Assembly (NCBI GenBank): GCA_022836615.1
Contig: MU405218.1
Location: 186,001-250,000, forward strand
Length of the DNA: 64,000 bases
Source: Annulohypoxylon bovei var. microspora
Taxonomy: Eukaryota; Ascomycota; Sordariomycetes; Xylariales; Hypoxylaceae
Reading direction: 5' to 3'
The translations under genes and the position numbers were made by a program. This document shows positions 44,072 through 55,578 of this stretch, in pieces. The notes under the pieces were generated by a model that ran no database searches, was not told the origin of the DNA, and saw only the letters and a program-made list of their open reading frames with translations. Within the stretch, counting starts at the first letter, position 1. Every line of letters begins with the position of its first letter.

Positions 44072-46176
44072 GTCGAGTCCAGAGTCCACGAGGTCAATGT
44101 TTAAATAAGTAATAATATGTGTACACTACAACACCAGCACTTATCAAACACGAAGTCATAGAAATGGTGAGTAGCCTACTGTTTAACCCACTATTCCACA
44201 CACTATTCTACATGTCGGCGAAGGCTAACGGAGTAAGAACGTCACCAATTCCAAGAGTGTCTTCACACAATATGAATATATACGCTCCCGAATTGAGGGT
44301 CAAAGGCGTGTTCTAGGCCGAGTTGACCTACAACAGATATATCGTAGCTGGTGAGTTCAAGATTTCTTTGTTACGTCGGTATACAATGTCTTGTTATGAT
44401 GACAACTCCAATTTATTATGCTAGATTGTATTTGAGTCTTTCGACTTTGATGTGAACGATTGGGTTTACCTGAATGACATTTTCCGACTTTTTATTTACG
44501 AAGCGTTGTTTGATCATACATTGACCAATTACTAACTTCAGTCCTAGATCCACGTAAGCATACGAATATTACATTACTACAAAGTTTTGCGGACCATGCA
44601 TTGGTTGCAGCTCATTTCCATAGACTGTATGCTAGAGCATTGCAGTTGTAAGCACGATGTTTGTGGGCGTTCCGACAGGATGAGTATCTCCGGATCCCTA
44701 CCTTGAGGTCAATCATCTCCGAATGTGGGCGGAAGCGGTCAACGTCGAATCTCTTGATGAGAGATCATGTCATGGTAACGTTAGATACGATCGATATGAG
44801 CGATGAATGAGAGAGATATTCTATTTTTAAAAGTTCAAGTTTCATATGAAGCTCTATAACCGACTTGAATCAAGCTATTGACTACCTATATACCGGAGAT
44901 TTATAGTTCGTCTCGAACTACTAGGCAGCTAGCTAGTTAACGATATCTTGAAAGATCCCATAGAAAATACCGGTAACAACCTGGGTAATTAAAACCGGGC
45001 TTGGTTCGATCGAATGTTAACCTATCTGACCTATGAACGTTGCTTACGAGAGTAGTGCTTACGGGTCCCGTCCTTTAACATGTGCGCATCCCTACCGCCA
45101 GCTTGCTTATTTTTACTTACTTTTTAGCCACTTGCCAGCTTGCCTGACTAGGTATGGATGTCTTCAAGGCTGCTATTACGCAAGAGTATCATAGATTGTT
45201 GAAGAGGTCAAGAGTATCTAACTTAGACTGAGGCTGAGTAAGAGAGTGAAAAAGAACCAGGCAGCCTTTTAGTCTTTCCCGCCTTGCTTCGTTGCAAAAT
45301 GAGTATAAAGTGCTTTCTCTAGGCCAGTAGGATTCTGCAGATTTTAAACTATCACGGGGGATCATCAAAATAGACTACTGGTTTCGACCATCTCGTCCGA
45401 GACTCGCTTGTGGTAATTAGGATCGATCAACGCCCCCTCAGCTGTCCTCAGCCATCGATTATTGGTCAGTTCTCTTGCTCCAATTGCGGTAACAGGGGGG
45501 TCATTAAGCTTATGTATGTGCACGTATCCTAGCTTTCTTAGTATGTTACGACCTATAATAGCCGAATCCCCAACCCCAGGTTCCATGTGATGTCGTTCTA
45601 TAAAAAATTCCTGCTACCTAGCACACACACCATGATGCCGGAGCCACCCAACCCCATACCATTTTATATCCCCGGGCGCGCCACACACACCACATCGAAA
45701 ATTTACCGAATCCGTCCATCTACGCTGTTTCACTTGATCCATGTACGTTGCCTGAATAGGAAACATTTCCTATACGGGAATAGTGTCTTGTGATCTTCTA
45801 GACCCGTGCCGCATGTCAGGAATGGCCGGCTTCTCGAAGGCGTAAAAGAAAAGATATTATTGTAGACGGGGGATTGGACAAGGCTCATTTGTCTGCTCAG
45901 TATAGCTGCAACATGCAATCATCGAGCATGGGTGATGTTCCAGCAGAAGTACCGGGTGCTGGAGTAGGGTGAATATCGTAGGGGCCATTGCCATACTTAG
46001 GTAACGGCATGGCCGATCTTAGGTATATTACGATCTCAGTCGCATCCAAGAGATCCATTGACTTGCTCTTCCTGGGTATTGAATATCATAGTCAACAACA
46101 AAGTGTGACTTGTGCTGTGGTGTCTCGATAGTCTCTCTCATATGGCATAGGCATAGGTCTATCTCAAATCGCCATC
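44072..46176. other. Intergenic, no gene supported
   Basis: 2.1 kb of AT-rich DNA downstream of SVP26 and upstream of the ABC transporter. Minus-strand frames such as 45365-45586 have no supporting signal. Confidence 0.45.
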
Positions 46177-49100
46177 ATGAGGTCCCTCACTGATATGGAA
46201 ATCCCGTCCTTCTGGCGCCAAACCTGGGCCTTGACGAAGAAGAACATCATCATCGCCGTCTACCGAAAATGGTTCTCAACTCTACTACGATCTCTCGTCT
46301 TCCCGTTAATCTTACAGGTGCTCTTACTCGAAATCCAGAACTTCGTCAAGGACGACAACAGATATGGAGTCGGCGACCCTCACCCTATTCCTACGCTCGC
46401 CGACAGCCTGGCGGCGAGCTCAAAGCCTCTCGTCTTGGTTCAGGAGTCCGGCCTTGGTTCTGATTTCCAACCCGTGCTCGAAAAGATCACCAGTCCTCTC
46501 GACTCGAATAAGCTGGTTCACCTTAGCGACCCGAACGACATTGACATGACTTGCCCGGTTGATTACCACGGAAACTCACCTTGCTTTGCTGTAGTGATTT
46601 TCAATGACTCCCCTCTCAGTGGACACGACAACGCGACATGGAACTACACCATCAGGACTGATCCTAGCCTTGATTCTGTGGCTTTCAACGTTTTCGACAC
46701 CAAGGGTTCTACGGACCAGGTCTATCTGCCTCTTCAGTCAGCCATTGAGAACGCAATGCTCAACTTAACCGTCAGCCCGGCCTTCATGTCGTACACGTAC
46801 GTGACGCAGGAGCAAAAGGACGACTATACGAGGAAGACTTACATCGCCCTATCGTTGTACCTCTTGTCTTTCATCTACTACGTAACGTTTATCCCGGTCT
46901 GCCAGCACCTCACGAGCATGATCGCTTCTGAGCGTGAAACTGGAATGTCAGCTTTGATCGACGCTATGGGCGGTGGAGTCGCAGGGCCGAGAGTTCTGAG
47001 TTATGTACTTTTCTTTTACGTTTTGTACCTGCCACTATGGATTATCATGGGAGTCTGTAAGTTGTCCTCACCCGATATCAATTTCCCCTGATTATTTCTC
47101 TAATATCACGCAGTGTACTGGTATCTCCTTTTCCCCGGCCAGAGTGTAGCCGTTACGATCTGGTGGCAGATCTTGACTGGTTGGGCGACGATTAGTACGA
47201 CAGCATACAACACTGCGTACTTCAAGCATTCGAACGTTGCCAGTCTGTACAACTCGTTGATGCCTTGGCTGCTTGCAATCTTAGCCGCCTTCTCTGAAAA
47301 CTCCGCGGCAAACCCTCCTCCCCTCGCCCAGGTCGTTTCGACTTCTCTCTTCTTCCCTAGCATGAACTTCATCTATTTCTTTGATTTCATCGCTAAGGCC
47401 GAAGTGGCTGGAATCCGAGTCAACTTTATGGAGCCGATCCCGAAAGCCCTGCTGGACACCGGCAATGGAAAGGGGACTAATTGGACAAATATCGTCGGTC
47501 CTTTTTGGCTCTGGATTCTTCTAGCTGCTCAGATTGTTGTATACACTGGATGCACCGTTATGATCGAGTATTTCAAACATGGCAACAACCGTAAGCGCCG
47601 AAATTTCAGCACATCGCAAGAAGCAGTCGACTCCCATCTCGCCATCTCGGCTACAGGCCTAGAGAAGCTATACAAGCCTCATTGGTTTAAGAAGCTATTC
47701 TGCTTCGCGCGCGATCCGAAAACGAAGGCGGTTGATGGCTTGGATCTCGTCAGCCAGAAACACCAGATCACTTGTTTATTAGGTCCCAATGGTTCTGGAA
47801 AGACTACTACTTTGGACATGTTGGCTGGATTCGAAAGGCCAACTGGTGGTTCAGTAAACTTCAACGCTTTGCCCTCACAACTCGGTATTTGTCCGCAACG
47901 CAATGTGTTATGGGATGACCTGACCGTCTACGAACATCTCCAGATCTGGAATACTCTTAAGGGAAAGGACGAGGACCCAGCTGTTCTCGACCAGCTAATC
48001 GAGAAATGCGATCTTGCGGCTAAGAAGCACAGCCTTTCGAAGAACTTGAGCGGCGGTATGAAACGGAAGTTGCAGCTAGCCTGCATGTTGATCGGTGACT
48101 CGACTATCTGTTTGATGGATGAAGTTACTTCCGGCCTTGACCCTCTCTCCCGTCGCTCAATCTGGAATGTGATTATCGGCGAGAGATCTCGGAGAACAAT
48201 GATTCTGACTACTCACTTCCTCGACGAATGCGAGGTTCTATCAGACCACATCGTTATTATCACTCTGGGAAAGCTCAAATGTCAAGGAACACCAACGGAA
48301 CTGAAGAACCAATACGGAGGCGGCTACCGTGTTCATATCCCAAAAACTGAAGACATCTCTGCAATCGACTATCCCGTGAAAGAACATCACGACCGATTTA
48401 TCTGCCAAACTCCGGATTCGACGTCTGCCGCCAAGGTCTTAGGTTCGCTTAAGAACTCGAGCGACTCTGAGCTATACATCACCGGTCCAACCATCGAAGA
48501 CGTGTTCCTGGCAGTTTCCGAAGAACCTCACACTCTCATCGGTGAGACACTCGAAATCCAACCCACTGAATCGGAGCGAAGCAGGGTAAAGGGACCACAA
48601 GTCGAACCGCCTCTATGGAAATCGCACGCGCAGCAAATCAGTGCTCTCTTTATCAAGCGAGTCCAAATTTTGAAGAATAACTGGTGGGCGTACTTGTTCT
48701 GCCTTGCCATCCCTCTTGTCGCGACCCATTTCATCAACGACTTCCTCAAGGGTTACCAAACCCCCGATTGCAACAGCCTAATCTCGTTCAACTCCTTCGA
48801 TAGCCGGATGACTGTGAGTAACGAGGGTACACTCGCGATCGGTCCTCCAGCTGTCAACAGCACCATCATGAAGGTGATCGACGAGACGAACCCATACCAC
48901 TACAATTTCGGCACCGGGCCCTTCGTCATCGACACTGAGGTGAATCTTGTAAAGTTCATTCACTACTACGCTTACAATATCTCGAACGGTGGTGGAATCT
49001 GGCTCAGCAATGACACACTACCGCTTATTGCTCACGATGCGATGACTGGCCAGTCGGGTGCTACCAGTCTCCTCAATCTTGTCAACCAAGTCCGCAGCAA

Positions 49101-51333
49101 TACTACCGTCGCAGGATACACATCGAACCTCAAGTCCTACCACCAGGCTGAAGGCGGTGACAGTGTGTTTTACGTCACAGTTTTCTGTCTACTTCAAGCT
49201 CTCTACCCGGCTTTCTTCTCCCTGTACCCTACCTACGAGCGACGATCCCAAGTACGAGCTCTACAATACTCCAACGGTATCCGGCCGTTCCCCTTATTAT
49301 TTTCATACTGGATGTTCGACTTCATGTTCGTCTTGATAATTAGCGCCGGCTGCACCGCCCTGATAGCAAATGCCGCTCCTTGGTTCGGTATCGGTTACGT
49401 CTGGTTCATCCAAGTGCTTTACGGACTCGCGGCCATCCTCTTCGCGTACCTGATCGCCCTCCTGGCTCGGTCGCAACCAGCGGCCTACGCATACAACGTG
49501 TTGTTCCAGGGCATCATGTACGCGCTCTCGATCGTCACTCTACTAGTAAGCCACGCCTTTTCCCCCTTTCTCCCACATAATATCGACCATGCGCTAACCC
49601 CCCAAAGATCGTGCAAAGAAGCGACGGCGCCAACCAGCGGACCAACGACGGGACCGCCTTCGGCCTGGGCGTGATCTTCCCGATCCAGAACCTGATGCGC
49701 GGCATGGCCATCAGCCTGAACATGTACATCGTGCGGTGCCGCGGGCAGACCATGGTGACGGACGCGGGCTCGATCTACGCCTTCGGCGGGCCCATCATGC
49801 TGCTCATCCTGCAGATCGCCGGGCTCTTCTCCCTGCTGCTCTGGATCGAGGGCGGCAGCTTCGCCTGGGTCAAGCAGCCGAAGGCCATCCCGCCGCCGTC
49901 GCGCGCCGGCGACATCGAGAAGACGCTGGCGCGCCGCCGCGACGACGTCAACGCCGAGACCGCCCGCGTCACCGCTTCCGAGACCGACCTGCTGCGCGCC
50001 CTGCACGTCTCCAAGAGCTTCGGCCACAAGCCGGCTGTGGAAGACGTCTCGCTCGGTCTGAGGGAGGGCGAGATCCTCGCGCTGCTAGGCCCCAACGGTG
50101 CCGGCAAGACCACCATGATCAACATGATTCGCGGTGATCTCACCCCTGATACCGGCAGGATCTACCTCGAAGGCGTCGACGTGCTGCATCACAAGCGCCT
50201 GGCCCAGAGGCACCTCGGTGGTAAGTCGATCTCTCCCATATTCACCGTACTCCTTCCCTTATAGTGGTCTCCAATCTCGCTACCAATCTCACTACCGCAT
50301 CCTACCGCGGTCGCACCGAGATATGCATTCCAAACCACCCCTGTCTAGCGCTTACCCTTCCACTTCCACCTGTCTATCATGTAGTAAGTCAATAACTAAC
50401 CCTCGGTGAAACAAAACAGTCTGCCCACAATTCGACGCCCTGGACCTCCTCACGGTGCGCGAGCACCTGACCTTCTACGCGCGGTGCAAAGGCGTCGAAG
50501 ACGTGCACCGGGCCGTAACCTACGTAATGTCGCGCGTCGGCATCACCGCGCACGCGGCCAAGCCCGCGAACAAGCTCTCGGGCGGCAACAAGCGCAAGCT
50601 CAGCCTGGCCATCGCGCTGCTCGGCGACCCGCCGGTCCTCCTCCTCGACGAGCCCAGCTCGGCCATGGACGCGGCGTCGAAGCGCGTGCTGTGGCGCACC
50701 CTCGAGGCCGTGGCCCCCGGCCGCTCCGTGCTCATCACCACGCACTCGATGGAGGAGGCCGACGCGCTGGCCACGCGCGCCGCTATCGTCGCGCGCCGCG
50801 TGCTCGCGGTCGGGACCACGCAGGCTCTGCGCAAGACACACAGTAATGAGTACCATGTGCACCTCATGCTGCGCAGCGCGCCCCTGTCGAAGCCGGAGGA
50901 GATGCAGGCCCTGGCCGACTGGGCGCGCCGCGCGTTCGGCGGCGCCGTGCGCTTCGACGGCGAGAGCCTCGGCGGCCAGGTCCGCTTCGTGGTGCCGACG
51001 GACGTCGCGGTGCCGACGCAGCGCCGCGCCTCGGCCGACGCGAGCAGCAACAGCAGTAGCGAGGTGGAATCGGAGGCGGACAAGATCGAGGCCGCGCACG
51101 CGATGGGCGAGAAGCCGAAGAGCGAGGCGGTGGTGCGCGTGGCGCCCGCGCGCGCGACGCAGAACTTCACGCGCTACCTGATCGAGACGCTGGAGGCGCA
51201 GAAGGAGGCGCTGGGCGTCGAGAGCTACTCCATCTCCGCCGCGACCATGGAGTCCGTGTTCATGAAGGTGGTCAAGGAGAGCGACGCGGTCGAGCACGAG
51301 GAGCTGGACCAGCGGAAGTGGTGGCAGTGGTAA
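46177..51333 (+). CDS. ABC transporter, subfamily A (full-length)
   Basis: Four exons (46177-47056, 47114-49545, 49608-50220, 50420-51333), 1612 aa with TMD-NBD-TMD-NBD order. First half: membrane segment near residues 35-50, a large lumenal loop with N-glycosylation sites (NATW, NYT), then several helices. NBD1: Walker A LLGPNGSGKTT (near 515-525), Q-loop ICPQRNVLW, signature LSGGMKRKLQLA (near 606), Walker B TICLMDEVTSGLDP. NBD2: Walker A LLGPNGAGKTTM (near 1263-1275), VCPQFDALD, signature LSGGNKRKLSLA, Walker B VLLLDEPSSAMD, switch TTHSMEEAD. Both sites look competent. ABC-A proteins usually move lipids or hydrophobic compounds. The last third of the gene (from about 49,600) is far richer in G/C at third positions than the first part. 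Confidence 0.95.
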
Positions 51334-51693
51334 GGTGCTTTACCTACCTAACATTTATCTGGGTAGATATCTACACGTCTAAGTATATAAGGGTTCGGGA
51401 CGAGTGTTTGGCATATTCGCCAGGTATATAAGTAAGCATTGCATTGGGGGGCTTGTATATATGTATATCTCTGAAAAAAGGGGGGGCAGCTGGTTGGGTC
51501 GCTGTACTGTTTTTATCCTGTTTTTTTAGGTCATGTTTTTTTCTTTCGCTTTTGATACCACATATTATGAAGTAGCTAGCTAGGTTTATAATCGAACCCG
51601 TGTTGAGGGACTCTGAGGCTTTCTTGTGTGAAGTTTGTGAATAACTACCAGGTACTATTCGTAAGATTACGTAACACGTTCTCCCTTAGACAT
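51334..51693. other. Intergenic between convergent genes
   Basis: 3' regions of the ABC transporter and the SDR. A G-run and T-runs near 51,475-51,545; nothing else. Confidence 0.4.
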
Positions 51694-52711
51694 CTAGTAT
51701 TCCGAAATGGTCACTGAGAGTCGACCACCATCGTTGAGAAGAACGAGACCGTTGCAGTACGAGCCCGCCCGGCTTGCGAGATACAATACGCTGCCTCCCA
51801 TCTCCTCATCGCCTCCAAATCGCCTGGACGGTGTGTATCTGAAGTCTTCGAGACTCTCTTTGCTGGGATCCCTTCCTTCAATCAGGCCAGCAGCTAAATC
51901 CGATGGGAATACTAGACCGGCAGAAAGATTAGTTATCACAACTTCTATAAGATATGTGGAGATTTAAGTAGGAGCACCTACAGCCAGGCGCCATTGCGTT
52001 GACCCTAATTTCGTACTTGGCAAGGTTGGTACTTGCATGCTTGACAAGATGGGTTATGGCCGATTTGCTTGCAGAGTATGCGGGTGCCGACATTCTGTCC
52101 CGACTATAGGCAGATAGACTGCTCGTGATGATGGCTTGGCTTGGGACTGAAGGGACATTGCTGCCTTCTTCAATTGGAGCCCCGAACCCTCCTTTCAAGG
52201 CGTTCTTGTTCCCGGCATCAAGCAGCTCTAGAAACGCTAGCATCGTGAAATAAGTTGCGGTGACATTGACATGAAGGGTTTCGGTGAATTCGTCCATCGA
52301 CAGCTCTTCAAATAGGTTCTTACGAAGCTCTTGAATCGTGAAGTCTGGATTGAAAGACTTGACGGGGCCTATTGTGCCCGAATTTGCCACGAGTAGGTTG
52401 ATGTAACCTACGTCGTTCGTAATATAGTCAACGGCGGACTGTAGGGATTCCTTGGAAGTGATGTCGCATACTATCGGAGTGAAACTCGGATGTTGAGCTG
52501 CTGAGTTTTCCACGACATCCTTTCGCCTTCCAAGAAGGTACACCTTCTTCGCCCCAGCTCCCGCAAGAGCCTTAGACATCATAAACCCAATGCCTAAATC
52601 CCATTAGAGGAGAGTGAGAGGAATATGAACAAGTATAGACTCCTTACCTGTAGCACCACCGGTCACGACAGCTACCATGTCATCAACTCGAAATAAGTTT
52701 GAGGTCTCCAT
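51694..52711 (-). CDS. Short-chain dehydrogenase/reductase
   Basis: Three exons: 52711-52648, 52593-51982, 51911-51694; 297 aa. The cofactor motif TGGATGIG spans the first intron; VANSGT replaces the usual NNAG; SSLSAYSRDRMSAPAYSASK carries the catalytic Ser, Tyr and Lys; the segment APGLFPSDLAAGL is rebuilt exactly across the second intron (GTAGGT ... TCTAG), which confirms the splice. The C-terminus GGSVLYLASRAGSYCNGLVL is the usual SDR end. NAD(P)-dependent, cytosolic, substrate unknown. Closest in style to fungal SDRs near glucose/ribitol-type and secondary-metabolite reductases. It is convergent with the ABC-A transporter. Confidence 0.9.
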
Positions 52712-53848
52712 ATTGAAATTTCTAGGCGGCGAAATAGTCTTGGTCCAAAGTGTCAGGTTGTACAGATTAAAAGCTCGGTCTCAAGGGCGGCAAAGCTCTC
52801 TATATAATATAGAGAAAGGGAAAGAGAGAAATCAACTCCATTTGTAATCCCCTAAAGTCCGTCCACATTATATAGCAAACCATGAGAGCCATCCTCGTTA
52901 GGTAGGTATTGGCTGTTTATCTTGCATTCTTAAAGCCGTGTTAATTCGTCATGTTACACAACATGGCTACGTAGGAGGTATGGTTGTAGTTACTACCACC
53001 AGGAAAGGGGTGATTAGATGTCGTTTATCTTACTAACGTTTAACGAACATAATGATTTTATGAGTGTACTACCTATAGATAATTGTATCTAACCTAAGTG
53101 AGATGGAAATCGGGCAAGAATTAGGCCGATTTTAGTCAATTTATTTCATCGTTCGGAGATAAACAATACTTGTCAGGCTTTTAATCAGCCGACTTTTTAC
53201 CGGAGCTTCGCACCTGAAGTCAGGGACTTTTAAAGAGAATCGTACTTTTAAAAAGAATTCTCGAAAACTCTTGGCAAGTACTTACTTTTCTTAGCGATCT
53301 ACACCAAATATGAAGTACCTTTATAGAATCAATTAATGCATATTCATTTTTAAAGAGCTTTTAACCTAGATGCACCCGTTTTTTTTCATCTAATACATTT
53401 ATACTGCTTATACGAAGCGTAAATAATTTTTTATTAATTTTAATATGCGATTTTAGGTGTAATGCGACCGATTGAAAATATTGGTGATGTTTTATATATG
53501 ACTTTATTAAGGTGTAAATACTGCTTTGTGAAATATATGAATTAAACATATGCGAAGCGTTCGTCTAAGTAAATAAGATATGTATAAAAAGAAACACATT
53601 CAATATATGAAGGGTACATCATTTTATATGTAGATTACTAGTAAAAGTAAGTACCTTAAAATTCTTTTTAAAAGTACGATTCTCTTTAAAAGTCCCTGAC
53701 TTCAGGTGCGAAGCTCCGGTAAAAAGTCGGCTGATTAAAAGCCTGACAAGTAGTTCAAAAACCCCGAGACAAAATAACCCCTCATAAATTCGGGGCATAC
53801 CACGTACTCATTTTAACGTTTTGACTTGAATAACCCACCCCGCAAAAC
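52712..53848. other. Intergenic with a MITE
   Basis: SDR promoter region followed by the element at 53169-53750. No gene supported. Confidence 0.45.
53169..53750. mobile_element. MITE with 91-bp perfect inverted repeats, TA target
   Basis: A 582-bp element. The outer 91 bp at the two ends (53169-53259 and complement of 53660-53750, starting CTTGTCAGGCTTTTAATCAG) are identical; a looser match (GTACTTACTTTT) continues inside. TA borders both ends (53167-53168, 53751-53752), the mark of Tc1/mariner-type insertion. The interior is AT-rich and has no transposase. Identity of the arms suggests recent mobility or strong hairpin-based conversion. Confidence 0.9.
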
Positions 53849-54906
53849 CTACGGCGCCTGATTAAAATCATAACTATTTCCGAACCCCCTATTCAGATAA
53901 GTCTTCAGGGCCTCCTCCCTGCCGACCCAATCAACCGGCACCTCTAAGCCCAGCCGGCCCTCGCCCTCCAGCTTCTCCAGCACGGGCTTGATGTCGTCCG
54001 AGAACTGGAGGCGCATGGGGTTCCTGTACCAGGGGGCGAAGTGGATCATGGCGAGCATGACGCGGACCTCGCTGCTCAGGTTCGGCATCCCCGCGTGCCA
54101 TAGCCGGAGGTCGCGGATCACGATGCTGCCTTTCTTGACGACCGGCTGGGACGGGGGACACACTTCACTGCGCGACGCTAGCAGGCTCTCTTGTATGCGG
54201 CCGCTGGCTCGCTCGCCGTGCGCGCCCTCTTGCCCGTCCACGCTTGTCCCGGTGTGCGTCCCGAGCCATACCTCGGTTGACCCGTTCTCGGGCGTCATGG
54301 CGACGAGCGGGACGTTGACGACTAGCGCGAATGGGTGATCCGGGTGCTTGAAGTCGGCGTCCGAGTGTACCGGTTGACGTGATGGCGTTCCTCCCGGTAA
54401 TGGAGGCATGGCCGAATTGGCCGAGCAGAACGTCCATTTGGGACGAGGGCCAAGCACGCCAGTTGTGATTTGTGTGGCAATCGAATCTAATAGTAGTAAG
54501 TTCCCTTGAACCATTTTGTGAAGGTATGTGAGTGGCACTCACTTGTGAATATCATCGGGTTAAAATACTCAGCGACCGGAGGGGCGTCCTGCTGTATGTT
54601 CCCCGTGTTGTAATTGAACGGCCCGTCCTCACCTCGGTCTTGTAGGACCCGCGCGTCTTGGACCATTCTCTTGTTCAGCTGATCTAGAACCTCGTGTGAT
54701 ATTACATCTTCGACGACCACAAGACCGTCCCTATGCATCGCACCTACCGCCTTTTCCAAGTTTCGAGCCTCGAGAAGCCCCTTCTGAGCCTCGATACTAG
54801 AAGGCTTCACTACCGTCGGCGTACTTCGGAGGCGTCCATTGGTAAGGGATGCGAAGGCACGACGCCCGCTAAAGGGGGCGACTCGGCAACGAAGGAAGAG
54901 GGACAT
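53849..54906 (-). CDS. Phytanoyl-CoA dioxygenase-like Fe(II)/2-oxoglutarate oxygenase
   Basis: Two exons, 54906-54543 and 54486-53849; 333 aa. The joint (GTGAGT donor; ATTAG acceptor) restores NPMIFTNSIATQITTGVLGP. Metal ligands: HSD near 162-164 and the distal His in LRLWHAGMPN near 252; a following arginine would bind 2-oxoglutarate. The N-terminus MSLFLRCRVAPFSGRRAFAS is basic and lacks acidic residues, possibly a mitochondrial signal; an in-frame ATG at 54939 would add 11 residues. Family members hydroxylate phytanoyl-CoA or act in fungal terpenoid/meroterpenoid tailoring. The substrate here is unknown. Neighbours: a MITE at its 3' side, then an SDR and ABC-A transporter. Confidence 0.87.
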
Positions 54907-55578
54907 CTTAAACTTCAGCAGAAAGGGTATTCTGCCCACATTCGATCTTTGTGGAACCGGTCCATGAAAGCTCTAGAGCTTTATACTATATAATGGCCAT
55001 CTAAAATGTCGTCTCTAATTATGCCTAGGACTGAAATAAGTTTGCTGTAAATGGTCCAAGGTGAAGTCGGACATGCGTGGCGGAGATGCCACTTTAGGAA
55101 GTCCGACCTCTCCACCAAGCAGCTAGATGGAGATGGCCCGCCAGCGGACACGGGAATACTAGCGGCTATGCAAGACGGATTGAAGGAAGTCTAGATAGTT
55201 TTGAATAATGACATTTCCTTGTTAAGTATAATAGCGGAGTAACTAGAAATACATTCCTCCGCCATGGTTCAGCCTTCGAATGTACCGTCTTCATAAATCC
55301 AAAAGCGGAGCCCTGGCACATCTTCGAGAAGTGATCAAGTTCCTAGATAGATTTCGTATATATTGAATTTGTTTATGATCTAAAATGCTGTTCTAGAATC
55401 TCAGATGTGATCCCAGTGGCTATCGATCTAAATCTGTAGAATCCCCTTATGCGTATTGGATCTAGGATATGTAGGTATATATGGTTATATATGGTCAATG
55501 ACTTGATAATACGTAACATCCATGGCCGTTGAGATGTTCTGGCAATCTATATATTCAGGCTTATGCCTACCGTCTGTC
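54907..55578. other. Intergenic, no gene seen
   Basis: Dioxygenase promoter region and 3' flank of URK1; nothing recognised. Confidence 0.4.

Noticed and set aside
45365..45586. 73-codon minus-strand open frame
   Set aside because: Composition is protein-like but there is no homology I recognise and no gene structure around it.
50389..51297. 302-codon minus-strand frame over the ABC-A NBD2
   Set aside because: Antisense of a G/C-rich coding exon; the forward strand has unmistakable Walker and signature motifs.
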